NCBI RefSeq assembly: GCF_003201355.1
Contig: NZ_QICL01000041.1
Location: forward strand, 1-37,230
DNA from: Indolivaga alginatilytica
GTDB lineage: Bacteria > Bacteroidota > Bacteroidia > Bacteroidales > Dysgonomonadaceae
Length of the DNA stretch: 37,230 bases
Direction: 5' to 3'
Both the position numbers and the translations under genes were made by a program. Each line of letters starts with the position of its first letter. The first letter of the stretch is position 1. The notes under the pieces are model-generated. The model made no database searches. It had not been told where the DNA came from and saw nothing but the letters and a program-made list of their open reading frames with translations. Below are positions 1-8,401 of the stretch, piece after piece.

Positions 1-35
1 TTTATCAGTTTAAGCTCTTTCTTCTTGGGAATCAT
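1..35 (-). CDS. Start of outward-reading ORF, probable transposase (partial)
   Basis: Only the first 11 codons are inside the window. They read MIPKKKELKLI, identical to the start of the longer fragment at 37140-37230. The family is inferred from that fragment and from the repeated, inverted context. No catalytic residue is visible. Confidence 0.45.
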   Translation of the reverse strand, partial: MIPKKKELKLI

Positions 36-174
36 AACTGAAAAATAATGGGGATTATTCTTTTAAGTTAATGATTTTCAAGAGATTGAGCAAATAATCA
101 ATCGCTTGTTTTATTGATTATAAACATTTTAACTAAACAAATCAGCGGAAAAGTTCAACTACTGATTCGCATTA
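1..174. repeat. Left copy of terminal inverted repeat (IS end)
   Basis: The reverse complement of 37001-37174 matches these bases without gaps. I count five mismatches, at 40, 97, 108, 125 and 137. Similarity stops abruptly after about 174, which marks the inner boundary of the element; its outer part lies beyond the window. On the minus strand the copy holds the start of an outward-reading ORF (start codon at 35) followed upstream by about 140 bp of non-coding DNA. The simplest reading is one end of an insertion sequence present in two opposite copies. Confidence 0.85.
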
Positions 175-209
175 CTACTTTATATTACCTTCTAGCATTT
201 CCAATTACT

Positions 210-1709
210 ATGTCTGGCGATCATTTATCTCTGAAACGATATATATTATTTTTATTTTGCTTTTTGTCGATTCATTTATCGGCACAAAAAGAGGCATCTA
301 CACTTCTCGATAAAGAGTTGTTGGAGGCTGTTTCCCAAAATCGTATGACAGAAGTGAAACAGAAGTTGACAGACGAAATAGATGTCAATATAACGGATGC
401 ATATGGTCGGAGTTTATTAATGTTTGCAGTCATTAATAATAATAAAGAGCTGGCAAGGCTGTTAATAAAAAAAGGAGCCGATCCCAATTATCACATTAAT
501 CAAAAAGCAAAACAGAATAGTAATAAAAATGCAGTAGCAATGTTGTTGCTAAAAGGTCGTTCAGTCCTAGATTATGGGATTGCTTCAAAAGATACTTCTA
601 TGGTCGATTTTTTGATAGATGCAGGAGCAAAATTAAATATTAAGAATAAGGAGATAAGTAGTACTGTAGCTAAAGCTTCTCTAGATGGGAATATTAAAAT
701 GGTTCGTTACTTATTAAGTAAGGGAGCTAAGGTGTCAGATGAAACAGGGGCTTATTTGATTGTTAATCATATTAATAAAGGAGCCGATGTTCTTCATAAG
801 ATTACCCCTGTAAATAAGAATACAGACTTTTCTTTGATAAAGATTTGGGACGATTACGGAATACCTACAGATGATGAGAAATTATTACGGCTGACATCGT
901 TTCTAGGTCATACAAGCAAAGAAACAAAGAATGTGAAGAACTATATGGCGGCATATAGAGAATGGCTTAACAAGGAACAAGAGATAATCTCGGAATTACC
1001 GGCTGTTATGGAGGTAAAGAATGAGTCAGAACGAGACAAGCTGATAGAAGAAAGTCTGAAAAAACAAGAAGAAAATAGGGAAGGAATCAGGTTAGTACAA
1101 GATGAAGCCCAGCGAGAGCATAATCGAACATGGAAATTTATATTTATTGCTTTAGGTATTGGACTCGCTTTCTTTTTACTATCCCATTATTTGACAGTTT
1201 ATTTGAATTTTCGGTCTAGAAAGCAAAGCAAGCCACCTGCTCCTCCTTATATTCGCCCTAATATAACAAAAGCCTCTTTGCCGTTGAGAAAGGCGGGAGT
1301 CATAGATAGAAAATCCAAAAAGAAAAGAGAGAAAAGGACGTCAATAGGGAAACTTCCTATTACAGCTAAAGGGTGGATAAAGGACGATACTACTAAAATC
1401 GAAGTTCTTTATCTGACTATCGAAGATATGATTAATCCGATCGGTCTGAAAAATGAGCACGAAAGAGCTGTCAGGGAAATGATCTGGTATATACGCAGAT
1501 TAGAAAATCTTTCGAATGAAAAGGTTGACAACAGGGTGAACGAACAAGGGCTTGACCGAAAATTAGATTTTCTGTGGCGAAGTATTGACCCTTGTAATGT
1601 GCGTGACGTTTATAAACGATCACTCTTTATTCTTGTCGAAAATTATTCGAAAAAAGATAAGCGTGTTATGGCGGTTTTAAACAAGATGAAACGAAGAAGT
1701 TGGTCTTGA
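210..1709 (+). CDS. Ankyrin-repeat protein with one membrane segment
   Basis: From Met210 the protein has 499 residues. A signal peptide (KRYILFLFCFLSIHLSAQ) is followed by ankyrin-type repeats at about 34-93 (GADPN, LLMFAV) and 118-178 (LIDAGAKLN, LSKGAKV). Next come a charged helical stretch (about 270-305), a transmembrane helix at 309-331 and a basic C-terminal domain of about 165 residues that I do not recognise. Ankyrin repeats bind other proteins; no partner is suggested here. The frame is open upstream to a TTG at 114, but 114-174 lies inside the insertion-sequence copy, so I chose ATG 210, which starts a good signal peptide. The IS boundary is only 35 bp upstream, so the native promoter may have been replaced. 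Confidence 0.8.
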   Translation: MSGDHLSLKRYILFLFCFLSIHLSAQKEASTLLDKELLEAVSQNRMTEVKQKLTDEIDVNITDAYGRSLLMFAVINNNKELARLLIKKGADPNYHINQKAKQNSNKNAVAMLLLKGRSVLDYGIASKDTSMVDFLIDAGAKLNIKNKEISSTVAKASLDGNIKMVRYLLSKGAKVSDETGAYLIVNHINKGADVLHKITPVNKNTDFSLIKIWDDYGIPTDDEKLLRLTSFLGHTSKETKNVKNYMAAYREWLNKEQEIISELPAVMEVKNESERDKLIEESLKKQEENREGIRLVQDEAQREHNRTWKFIFIALGIGLAFFLLSHYLTVYLNFRSRKQSKPPAPPYIRPNITKASLPLRKAGVIDRKSKKKREKRTSIGKLPITAKGWIKDDTTKIEVLYLTIEDMINPIGLKNEHERAVREMIWYIRRLENLSNEKVDNRVNEQGLDRKLDFLWRSIDPCNVRDVYKRSLFILVENYSKKDKRVMAVLNKMKRRSWS

Positions 1710-1745
1710 AATTAAGATTTCCGTTTCTGATATATTTTTCTGTTG

Positions 1746-3563
1746 TTACTTTATAATTTTACCTTCTTCATCAATCAGAAAAACGGTTAATTCTCCATCG
1801 GGTAAAAGTGGGGCACACACTTCGTGACACTTTTGTATAATGAGTGAGAAGAATTTAGCTTCGGGAATAACTTCCCATAATTGACGTGCTAAAGTGATAC
1901 CTTGGATTGCTCCGATAGTAGAATCAGAACAACTGCTCTGTCTGGCTAAATCTGAAAGAAACTCTTTATTCATTACCACTTTTTTGCTGTGCGTATCCAG
2001 TGAACCCTCGGCTAGCTTAACAGCTTTGCCGAGCATAATGCCCATTGTTACGTGCTTGAAGCCCAAATCGGCAGCAATCTTAATAGTTTCACCAATAAAG
2101 TTACCGTAGTGAATAAATGCCTGACTGGGTAATTCTGGGTATATCTGCTTCACGAATTTTTCGCTCTTTGCTCCCGAATTGATGACTACACGTTCGCAAT
2201 ACAGTGCTTTTGTTATTCCCATTTCTCTGCGAATAGATCGTATGAAAGCATCCGAAGAAAAGGGCTTTACTACCCCTGAGGTACCGATAATAGATATTCC
2301 TCCGATGATTCCTAATTTAGGATTAAATGTACGTTTGGCTATTTCTTCGCCATTAGGTACCGAAATTGTGACATCTAAACCGATGCGTATACTTTGATTG
2401 GGGAGTTTATATTGATTGTGGCGAAGTACTTTAAATACTTCTCGTTTTATCATTTTTCGTGGAGTAGCATTGATGGCAGGGCCTCCGATTTCCAACCCTA
2501 AACCGGGCAGGGTTACTATTCCGACACCTTTTCCCTGTAAGAAATGTACGCCTCTTTCTGCCTGATTTAATCGTACAGTTGATGTTATTTCCTGTTTGTT
2601 AGTTACATCCGGATCGTCTCCTGCATCTTTAATTACGGTACAAGTTACTTCATTATCACCCCAATTCGTTGCTGCAATAGGTATGTATATCCATTCGCCG
2701 CTAGGTAAGGTTATGCTTATCTCATCTAAAGGTTCACCTGCAAGTAAAGTGGTGAGAGCGGCTTTAGTGGCTGCTGTGGCACAAGTTCCGGTAGTATATC
2801 CTGTTCGTAATTCGAAAAAGTCGGGGATAAGTTTTTCAATCATTTTTCGTAAACCGTTTTCTCCATGCACGGGTATAAAATGAGGAGATAGAGGTGGGCG
2901 TTTTACAGCCAATAGAGGAATATTTAATTGTCGGGCAGCTGCAACTTTTTCGTTGAATCCCCCCGATTCGCCACTCTCTTTAGTTATTATAGCCTCTGGT
3001 TTCAGTTTTTCGAATAGGGGAGTGTCGTCTTCTCCTTGCTGATAATATATAATCTTTTCGAATGGAAATTTAGCTTCATCAACCAATACTCTCGATTCTT
3101 CGCGATCCAATATTCTAAACCAACAATTATGTGATTGCCAGTACGATTTTAATTTCACAATGGTATTTACTCCTGTTAATGCCAGAAGGTTATCTATATT
3201 ATGTCTTTCGAGGTAGTTTATCGCATCCTCATACGAATCGCACCAAATGATATCTTCGTCGTGTTCGGCGTAGCTTCTCTCGTAACGAACAACAGGAATA
3301 TTTAATTTCTCGGATACTTTGGCAATGGTTTGATGGAGAACAACTGCAAACGGATGGGCTGCATCTACTAAAAGACGTATGTTTTTTTCTAAGCAGATAG
3401 TTTCCATTGCATCTTCATCAAGCGCCCCTGTCAGGCGAATGCCATTTGCACAAACAATCTCTTGCGATTCTCCTTTAGTTGAATAATAATATGACTTTGA
3501 TGCTTCATCACATACGGTTACAGCATGTCGTCCTTCGGTTGTTCCCCCTAATATAAGTATCAT
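1746..3563 (-). CDS. Fused cobalt-precorrin-6A reductase (CbiJ) and cobalt-precorrin-5B C1-methyltransferase (CbiD)
   Basis: Residues 1-250 form a CbiJ/CobK-type NAD(P)H-dependent reductase: N-terminal ILGGTTEGR nucleotide-binding loop, VDAAHPFA, and the ITKESGESGGF segment. Residues 251-605 form a complete CbiD domain beginning RTGYTTGTCATAATKAAL, with KDAGDDPDVT, GIGGISIIGTSG and HVTMGIMLGKAVKLAEG. Both steps belong to the anaerobic (early cobalt insertion) branch of corrin ring synthesis in the cytoplasm. The first codon overlaps the end of the upstream ATPase gene by 4 bp (3560-3563), so the two are translationally coupled. It is the last gene of the riboswitch-led operon. No frameshift is seen at the junction, so this is a true fusion. 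The assignment is firm; a single gene symbol would be misleading. Confidence 0.93.
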   Translation of the reverse strand: MILILGGTTEGRHAVTVCDEASKSYYYSTKGESQEIVCANGIRLTGALDEDAMETICLEKNIRLLVDAAHPFAVVLHQTIAKVSEKLNIPVVRYERSYAEHDEDIIWCDSYEDAINYLERHNIDNLLALTGVNTIVKLKSYWQSHNCWFRILDREESRVLVDEAKFPFEKIIYYQQGEDDTPLFEKLKPEAIITKESGESGGFNEKVAAARQLNIPLLAVKRPPLSPHFIPVHGENGLRKMIEKLIPDFFELRTGYTTGTCATAATKAALTTLLAGEPLDEISITLPSGEWIYIPIAATNWGDNEVTCTVIKDAGDDPDVTNKQEITSTVRLNQAERGVHFLQGKGVGIVTLPGLGLEIGGPAINATPRKMIKREVFKVLRHNQYKLPNQSIRIGLDVTISVPNGEEIAKRTFNPKLGIIGGISIIGTSGVVKPFSSDAFIRSIRREMGITKALYCERVVINSGAKSEKFVKQIYPELPSQAFIHYGNFIGETIKIAADLGFKHVTMGIMLGKAVKLAEGSLDTHSKKVVMNKEFLSDLARQSSCSDSTIGAIQGITLARQLWEVIPEAKFFSLIIQKCHEVCAPLLPDGELTVFLIDEEGKIIK

Positions 3564-4564
3564 AATTTTAGAGTATCAAGTAATGTTGCTATGCTATAAA
3601 CTGAGGTGGCTTTTTGAGCCGATTGAAATATTCTAATCTCTTTAGTGTCGTTGCTAACTTCAATATAATCGGTTGATTCTATGTTTCGGGTCGCCAATAT
3701 TCCGTTGCGAAGCAAAGCTTTGCGAACCATTGAGTACATTTGGCCATGCCCTATCAATTTAATCTGTTTGGTATAAGTATTTTCAATCCGGAATAAACCT
3801 GTTTCTTCATCAAATATAATTCCTTTTCGGGCAAAGAATGAGGTAAGATGTCCGTTTAGAGAAAGATCTTCAGGAGTACCGATATTGATGCCTGATTGCT
3901 TGTCTATTAACCAGATTTTATCAGCTATCTGAAGTGCCAGTTCTAAATCGTGAGTCGATAAGAATATAGTTTTATTTGTTTGTCGGGATAGTCGGTGAAG
4001 GAGTTGCATAATTTCTACTTTACTCGGAAAATCGAGAAATGCGGTTGGTTCGTCCAGAAATATAATAGGTGTTTCTTGTGCCAACGCTTTTGCAATCATC
4101 ACTTTTTGGCGTTCACCGTCACTCAAAGTATGCACCATTCGCGATGCGAGATCTTCTATTTTTACCATAGATATGGCATTATCTACTATTGCTTTATCTG
4201 TGTTGTTAAGTGTTCCCCAAAAACCTGTATAGGGGCTTCTGCCAAGTCCGATTAATTCTCGAGCCGACATGTTTTTTATATCGCACTTTTCGGTAAGTAC
4301 TACGCCTATTAGTGTAGATAGTTGTTTCTCGGAATAGGTTTCAATTTCCTTTCCCTGAATATTTATTTTTCCGTCCAGTTTGGGTTGGAAAGCCGACAAT
4401 GTGCGGAGTAAGGTTGATTTTCCGATACCATTTGCTCCTAGTAAACAGGTCAGTTCGCCACTGAATATATCTGCATTGATATCTGATGCAACTGTCTTTC
4501 GGTTATTTTTCGTAAGGTAACCGATGGATAGTTTTTTTAATTCTATGGTTTTTTGTTTATTCAT
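3560..4564 (-). CDS. ABC transporter ATPase, cobalamin/siderophore type (BtuD-like)
   Basis: A 334-residue cytoplasmic ATPase of the FecE/BtuD family that would power import through the permease at 5023-6060. Walker A is GANGIGKST (43-51), the signature is LSDGE (147-151), Walker B is IIFLDEP (167-173), and the switch histidine is in STHD. About 80 residues follow the ATPase core (from about 255, GLFRIENTYT) and form a C-terminal domain of unknown role. The operon begins with a cobalamin riboswitch and carries corrin-synthesis genes, so a corrinoid substrate is likely, though a cobalt chelate or other substrate cannot be excluded. The gene is separated from the permease by an unusual 458-bp gap and overlaps the CbiJ-CbiD gene by 4 bp. 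Confidence 0.88.
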   Translation of the reverse strand: MNKQKTIELKKLSIGYLTKNNRKTVASDINADIFSGELTCLLGANGIGKSTLLRTLSAFQPKLDGKINIQGKEIETYSEKQLSTLIGVVLTEKCDIKNMSARELIGLGRSPYTGFWGTLNNTDKAIVDNAISMVKIEDLASRMVHTLSDGERQKVMIAKALAQETPIIFLDEPTAFLDFPSKVEIMQLLHRLSRQTNKTIFLSTHDLELALQIADKIWLIDKQSGINIGTPEDLSLNGHLTSFFARKGIIFDEETGLFRIENTYTKQIKLIGHGQMYSMVRKALLRNGILATRNIESTDYIEVSNDTKEIRIFQSAQKATSVYSIATLLDTLKL

Positions 4565-5022
4565 GCCAATTTATATTTCTCTTTTTTACTACGCGCAATC
4601 AAAGATTGCTTGTATCCCTTTTGCCCAAAGCCGCAAAAGGAATCAAAAAGGCTTTGTGCCCCGTGGTTCGCCTGTCCGACTACGTTTGCGAGCTAAACTA
4701 AACCTATTGCCTATCGGCACGTTTAGTTTTACGCTCACCTCACTGGTCTGACAACGGCTGCACCACTCACGGCACTGAGGCTGACGCATGTAATTGGGAT
4801 ATCGTCCGTCAAGCGACCGACCTTGTCGATTGCACAGGGTACCCGTAGGAGGATGAAAGCGTGAAGAAACAAAAGGATATCAGTCTCGAACGTTTTCTTT
4901 TGTTTTAGCTTTCGAGTCCGATGCGGGTCGGGCAAAAGGCACAGTCTTGATCTTTTGTTTCGTTTTGCATCAAGGCAAAATGAAAAACAAACCCGATAGG
5001 GTGCGTTAGGAAAATAACAGAC
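4565..5022. other. Structured 458-bp insert inside the importer operon
   Basis: This gap separates permease and ATPase genes that are normally adjacent. It looks richer in G+C than its neighbours. It contains three clear hairpins: CCTTTTGC/GCAAAAGG arms at 4617-4624 and 4633-4640; AAACTAAAC/GTTTAGTTT arms at 4695-4703 and 4721-4729; and TTTCGTTTTGC pairing with GCAAAATGAAA (4958-4968 and 4975-4985, six-base loop). A 66-codon minus-strand frame (4735-4935) has no recognisable content. I read this as a non-coding repeated intergenic element inserted into the operon, not as a gene. Confidence 0.5.
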
Positions 5023-6060
5023 TTATTCACTAATTTCATTCTTTCTTTTTCCAAATAAAACCGAAATCACAATAGGTGCCCCAATAAGTGCCGTTACCGA
5101 ATTGATCGGCAATGCACCTTCCATACCCGGCATACGAGCAATCAAATTGCAAAATAGCGACAATGAAGCTCCTGCCAATGTTACGGCAGGCATAAGTATA
5201 CGGTGATCGGATGTTTGAAATATGGTTCTGCACAAATGAGGAACAGCCAATCCCAAAAATACAATCGGACCACAATATGCTGTGATAATTGCCGTAAGTA
5301 CACATGAACAAGTAATTACGTATAATCTTGATCGTTTGATATTCAACCCTAAATTGCGAGCGTAACTTTCGCCCAATAACATAAGGTTTAGTGTTTTAAT
5401 CAACAAGAAAGACAGAGGTATAAGCACTAACATAATACCGGCGAATGTATAAACCTGGTCGCCCGATACTTTTGAGAAACTTCCTAATCCCCAGATAACA
5501 TATGCTCGTACATCTTCATCGTTACTGAAAAATTTAAGTACACCTATTATTGCATTGGCAATATAACCTATCATAACGCCTATAATAAGGAGAATAACAT
5601 TGCCTCTTATGCGTTGCGATATAGCTATGATAATCCCCATCACTACAAATGCTCCTACAATGGCAGCAAATGAGATAGCCACTTCTCCAAAAAATCCGAC
5701 TTTGCTGAGAGCAATGCCGCCTAAACTTCCCGAAAGTAGTATCATAAGGGCAACACCTAGGCTGGCCCCGGAGCTGATACCCAATTCGGAAGGTCCTGCC
5801 AATGGATTCCTAAAAACTGTTTGCATTTGCAATCCGCTGATAGCTAAACCTGCTCCTGCAAATAAGGCAGTTATTGTTTGTGGAAATCGCGATTTCCAAA
5901 TAATGTTTTGCCAGATAAGAGATTCTTCTCCAGTATTCAATATGATATTCCAAATGGAGCGCAAGGGTATTGATATAGTTCCTAAAATGAGATTCAAGAA
6001 AAAGAATGCCATAATAGAAACCAATATGATTGTAAATGATGTAAAATGTTTTTTGCTCAT
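5023..6060 (-). CDS. ABC transporter permease, FecCD/BtuC family
   Basis: A 345-residue inner-membrane permease with the length and about ten hydrophobic helices usual for the FecCD family. Diagnostic segments are GAGLAISGLQMQTVFRNPLA, the following SELGISSGASLGVALMIL, then GPIVFLGLAVPHLCR (the loop that contacts the ATPase) and the C-terminal LPINSVTALIGAPIVI. It would form the translocation pore with the ATPase at 3560-4564 and receive substrate from the binding lipoprotein encoded just upstream. Its start codon overlaps the end of that gene by 4 bp (6057-6060). The family is certain; a corrinoid substrate is inferred from the riboswitch and neighbouring cbi genes. Confidence 0.92.
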   Translation of the reverse strand: MSKKHFTSFTIILVSIMAFFFLNLILGTISIPLRSIWNIILNTGEESLIWQNIIWKSRFPQTITALFAGAGLAISGLQMQTVFRNPLAGPSELGISSGASLGVALMILLSGSLGGIALSKVGFFGEVAISFAAIVGAFVVMGIIIAISQRIRGNVILLIIGVMIGYIANAIIGVLKFFSNDEDVRAYVIWGLGSFSKVSGDQVYTFAGIMLVLIPLSFLLIKTLNLMLLGESYARNLGLNIKRSRLYVITCSCVLTAIITAYCGPIVFLGLAVPHLCRTIFQTSDHRILMPAVTLAGASLSLFCNLIARMPGMEGALPINSVTALIGAPIVISVLFGKRKNEISE

Positions 6061-7208
6061 TTCAATAGTTCATAATATACAGGCTTGTGATCGGGTAGTA
6101 ATTCGGGATGAAACGCTTTGATTAAGTCAGCCAAAACAACTTCGGGTTCAACAGGGGCTTTTTCATAAAACGGTTTCTGACGAAGATTGCAGCACACCAC
6201 CTTTTTTTCTTTAAAGGCTTTGAAATCGGCATAACGTGCATCGCTCTGTTTCATGGCTTCGTACGAATAATCGCCATCGTGACTTACCAGCATTCGCCAG
6301 TAGTCTGCATTGGCTCCTTTAGAATATACCGATTCGAAATCCATATTTATGCCGCCGGTTTCAATATTGTCTTTCAGAAAATATTCAGCTCCCGCATCAC
6401 GGAATTGTTGTGCCAGAAAACTCTTTCCACCTACTACATACCAATTGCCCGAACGCATTTCGCCACTCAATACAATCGGCTTTTTATCAGCTTTTGAAGC
6501 CAGGGTAATTAGGTCTTGATATTTCTTCTCTATTTCAGCAAACTGTTGGTTTGCTTGTTGTTCGATGCCCAGAAGCATGGCCGTAAATTTAATCCATTCG
6601 GCTTGCCCTAAAGCAGTAGTCTCTTTGTACCCCAGAAAAGTAACTAACGGAATATTCAAATCTTTAATTGATTCATATCCTCCACGTTTGAAGGGTGATA
6701 CCAATATAATATCCGGATCGAGTGCCATAACCACCTCATTGTCAAAGTTACCTTCGATGCCAATCTGACTTGCCTGTCCGTTTTTGATACGGTCTTTCAT
6801 CTGTTGGTTGAACAGATAATGTGTGCTTGTCATACCCACTACTTTATCAATAGCATTTAGTTTTATGAAGTTCGATAGTTGAAGTGTAGTCATACAAACT
6901 ACTTTCTGAACGGGAACTTCTATAACAATATAATCTTTGGGTATACCTTCGTGTCTTTGTCCTCGATTGACAAGTGCATAGTGATATACTGTTTCGTTTT
7001 CGTGTTGAGGGTCTTGAATATCAACCAACCTGTAATTGTCGTGATACGAGACATTAAAGCCTTGTGCATATTTCACATCAACATGAACCGAATCGGCAGA
7101 GCCGGCAGTAAATAGCGTTCTTTGATTATCAGCCTGTTGGTTGTTTTTACAGGCTGAGAAAAAAAAACAAGTAAATGCAGCAAAATAAATTATTATCGAA
7201 TTTTTCAT
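6057..7208 (-). CDS. Periplasmic substrate-binding lipoprotein of the importer (BtuF-like)
   Basis: A 383-residue lipoprotein: signal peptide with lipobox FSAC (Cys20), then a two-lobed periplasmic-binding fold. Typical family segments are KVVCMTTLQLSNFIKLN, KVVGMTSTHYLFN, DPDIILVSPF and, in the second lobe, PIVLSGEMRSGNWYVVGGKSFLAQQFRDAGA-type sequence split over 6430-6500. It captures substrate outside the inner membrane and delivers it to the permease. It lies one base after the CbiL gene and overlaps the permease gene. About 60 residues precede the first lobe, longer than in E. coli BtuF. Binding of a corrinoid, rather than haem, cobalt chelate or siderophore, is inferred from context only. 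Confidence 0.85.
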   Translation of the reverse strand: MKNSIIIYFAAFTCFFFSACKNNQQADNQRTLFTAGSADSVHVDVKYAQGFNVSYHDNYRLVDIQDPQHENETVYHYALVNRGQRHEGIPKDYIVIEVPVQKVVCMTTLQLSNFIKLNAIDKVVGMTSTHYLFNQQMKDRIKNGQASQIGIEGNFDNEVVMALDPDIILVSPFKRGGYESIKDLNIPLVTFLGYKETTALGQAEWIKFTAMLLGIEQQANQQFAEIEKKYQDLITLASKADKKPIVLSGEMRSGNWYVVGGKSFLAQQFRDAGAEYFLKDNIETGGINMDFESVYSKGANADYWRMLVSHDGDYSYEAMKQSDARYADFKAFKEKKVVCCNLRQKPFYEKAPVEPEVVLADLIKAFHPELLPDHKPVYYELLK

Positions 7209-7209
7209 T

Positions 7210-7911
7210 TTATTGATGGATTATCATTAAGGAAAAGTAAGGGAATTTGCGGTCAATTATTTCTTGAGTATCGCAAGTATAATATTCTTTGTTTTTGACA
7301 CCCACATTTTCGAAGTAATGAAATGTTGCTGTTGGAATTGTAGCAATACACTCCTTTATGGCATCCTGACATTGCGAAACTTTCATGATAACGGCCACCT
7401 TACCTGATTCTATCTTGTGAATGAGGTTTTTAGCAGCTATTATTCCCGGAATTACATTCAGTTCTTCCTCCTGTTTTACGATATGTATACCGGCTAAAGC
7501 TCCACTGGCAATAAATGCCGGAATGCCTGCAATACGTTCCACAGGAATGCTTAGACTGGTAAGTGTATCAAATATATAATGAATAGACGAATAGAAACCT
7601 GCATCGCCTTCGGCTACAATCGCTACCTTCAATCCTTTATGGTATTGTTGTTCTGCTTCTTGTGCTACTTTGTTGTATGCAGCTATTGCCAGAGATCTGT
7701 CTTTACTCATAGGCACATGAAAGGGAATTGTCTTTTTGCTGTCGATATTCAACTCTCTCATAATTTCCAAAGCTCTCGACGATATAGCGTCTTCTTTGAC
7801 AATAGTGGCAGGATAAAAAATGCAGTCGGCAGCCTGTAGAGCCTTTAATCCTTTGAGAGTAATCAAATCAGCTTCGCCCGGTCCTAATGATACAAATGCA
7901 ATTGGAGACAT
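7210..7911 (-). CDS. cbiL: Cobalt-precorrin-2 C20-methyltransferase (CbiL/CobI)
   Basis: A 233-residue SAM-dependent methyltransferase of the tetrapyrrole methylase family. The N-terminal VSLGPGEADLITLKGLKAL loop, followed by ADCIFYPATI, is typical of the C20-methyltransferase subgroup; VAEGDAGFYS and GIPAFIASGA are further family landmarks. It methylates C20 of (cobalt-)precorrin-2, an early step of corrin ring construction. It is the first gene after the cobalamin riboswitch and starts 138 bp after the aptamer's 3' edge. The window holds only CbiL, CbiJ and CbiD of the ring pathway, so the other enzymes must be encoded elsewhere. Confidence 0.9.
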   Translation of the reverse strand: MSPIAFVSLGPGEADLITLKGLKALQAADCIFYPATIVKEDAISSRALEIMRELNIDSKKTIPFHVPMSKDRSLAIAAYNKVAQEAEQQYHKGLKVAIVAEGDAGFYSSIHYIFDTLTSLSIPVERIAGIPAFIASGALAGIHIVKQEEELNVIPGIIAAKNLIHKIESGKVAVIMKVSQCQDAIKECIATIPTATFHYFENVGVKNKEYYTCDTQEIIDRKFPYFSLMIIHQ

Positions 7912-8048
7912 TTCTCTTTTATTCTTTTATTCGATTATACAATACTCAGAATTAAGAGGATACGAAACATGAAGTCGCCATATGCCAAGCATATTTTGAA
8001 TATGAATGTTCTTAAGCCTTAACCACGAGCTTTAAACTATATACATAT

Positions 8049-8298
8049 TTGGCAGGTCTTCTGACTTACTCCATCTTTGGAACTCCTTCCCATCTTTTCA
8101 GTTAGCAGCTATCAGTTTTCAGTTATCAACAAAGTTGTTGTTCACTGTTTACTGTTTGCTGTTCACTGTTTGTGACAGTGGATCAGTATTATCCAAAGAT
8201 TGTTTGGCGGAGCTTACAGCAGCGGGTCTGTTCAGGATTTACACCTGATTCCCTTTTCAGCACTTTTCCGTAGATATGGAATTGTGCCACCAAAACGT
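8049..8298 (-). promoter_or_regulatory. Cobalamin riboswitch 1 with an expanded variable arm
   Basis: Read on the minus strand, this has the AdoCbl/B12 riboswitch core in order: GGTGGCA at the 5' edge, AAAAGGGAATCAGGTG, AAATCCTGAACAGACCCGC, CTGCTGTAAGC, CCACTG (B12 box) and GTCAGAAGACCTGCC at the 3' edge. It precedes the CbiL-importer-CbiJD operon and would lower its expression when cobalamin is plentiful. It is about 72 nt longer than the two other copies in this window because one variable arm (about 8095-8178) is replaced by heptanucleotide repeats. Confidence 0.92.
8095..8178 (-). repeat. Heptanucleotide repeats inside riboswitch 1
   Basis: On the minus strand, 8171-8140 reads as successive seven-base units AACAGTG, AACAGCA, AACAGTA, AACAGTG. 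After a small CAAC/GTTG hairpin, 8127-8100 continues with ATAACTG, AAAACTG, ATAGCTG, CTAACTG. GTTCACTGTTT occurs twice on the plus strand (8140-8150 and 8161-8171). The two tracts offer short CAGT/ACTG pairings around the central hairpin, so the arm can still fold back. In riboswitches 2 and 3 the same position holds a simple CGTTTCG/CCGAAAC hairpin. Confidence 0.75.
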
Positions 8299-8301
8299 GT
8301 G

Positions 8302-8309
8302 CAAAAATA
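8302..8309 (-). promoter_or_regulatory. Minus-7 element of the riboswitch 1 operon
   Basis: The minus strand reads TATTTTTG, matching the Bacteroidetes TAnnTTTG element, just upstream of the aptamer. The same octamer is found at the same place before riboswitch 2. I see no matching -33 TTTG. Confidence 0.5.
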
Positions 8310-8401
8310 TGGAATAAAACGAGAATTATTCTGAATTTCAAAGAAAAAATGATTTGCAATTTTATTATTCAGAATCTATTTATCAACTAAAGTATTCTTT
8401 T

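Noticed and set aside
114-209. N-terminal extension of the ankyrin protein from TTG 114
   Set aside because: Most of it lies in the insertion sequence, the right copy of the same DNA has a stop in this frame, and ATG 210 starts a proper signal peptide.
4735-4935. Minus-strand 66-codon frame in the importer gap
   Set aside because: No start context, no family pattern, and it overlaps hairpins of a probable non-coding element.
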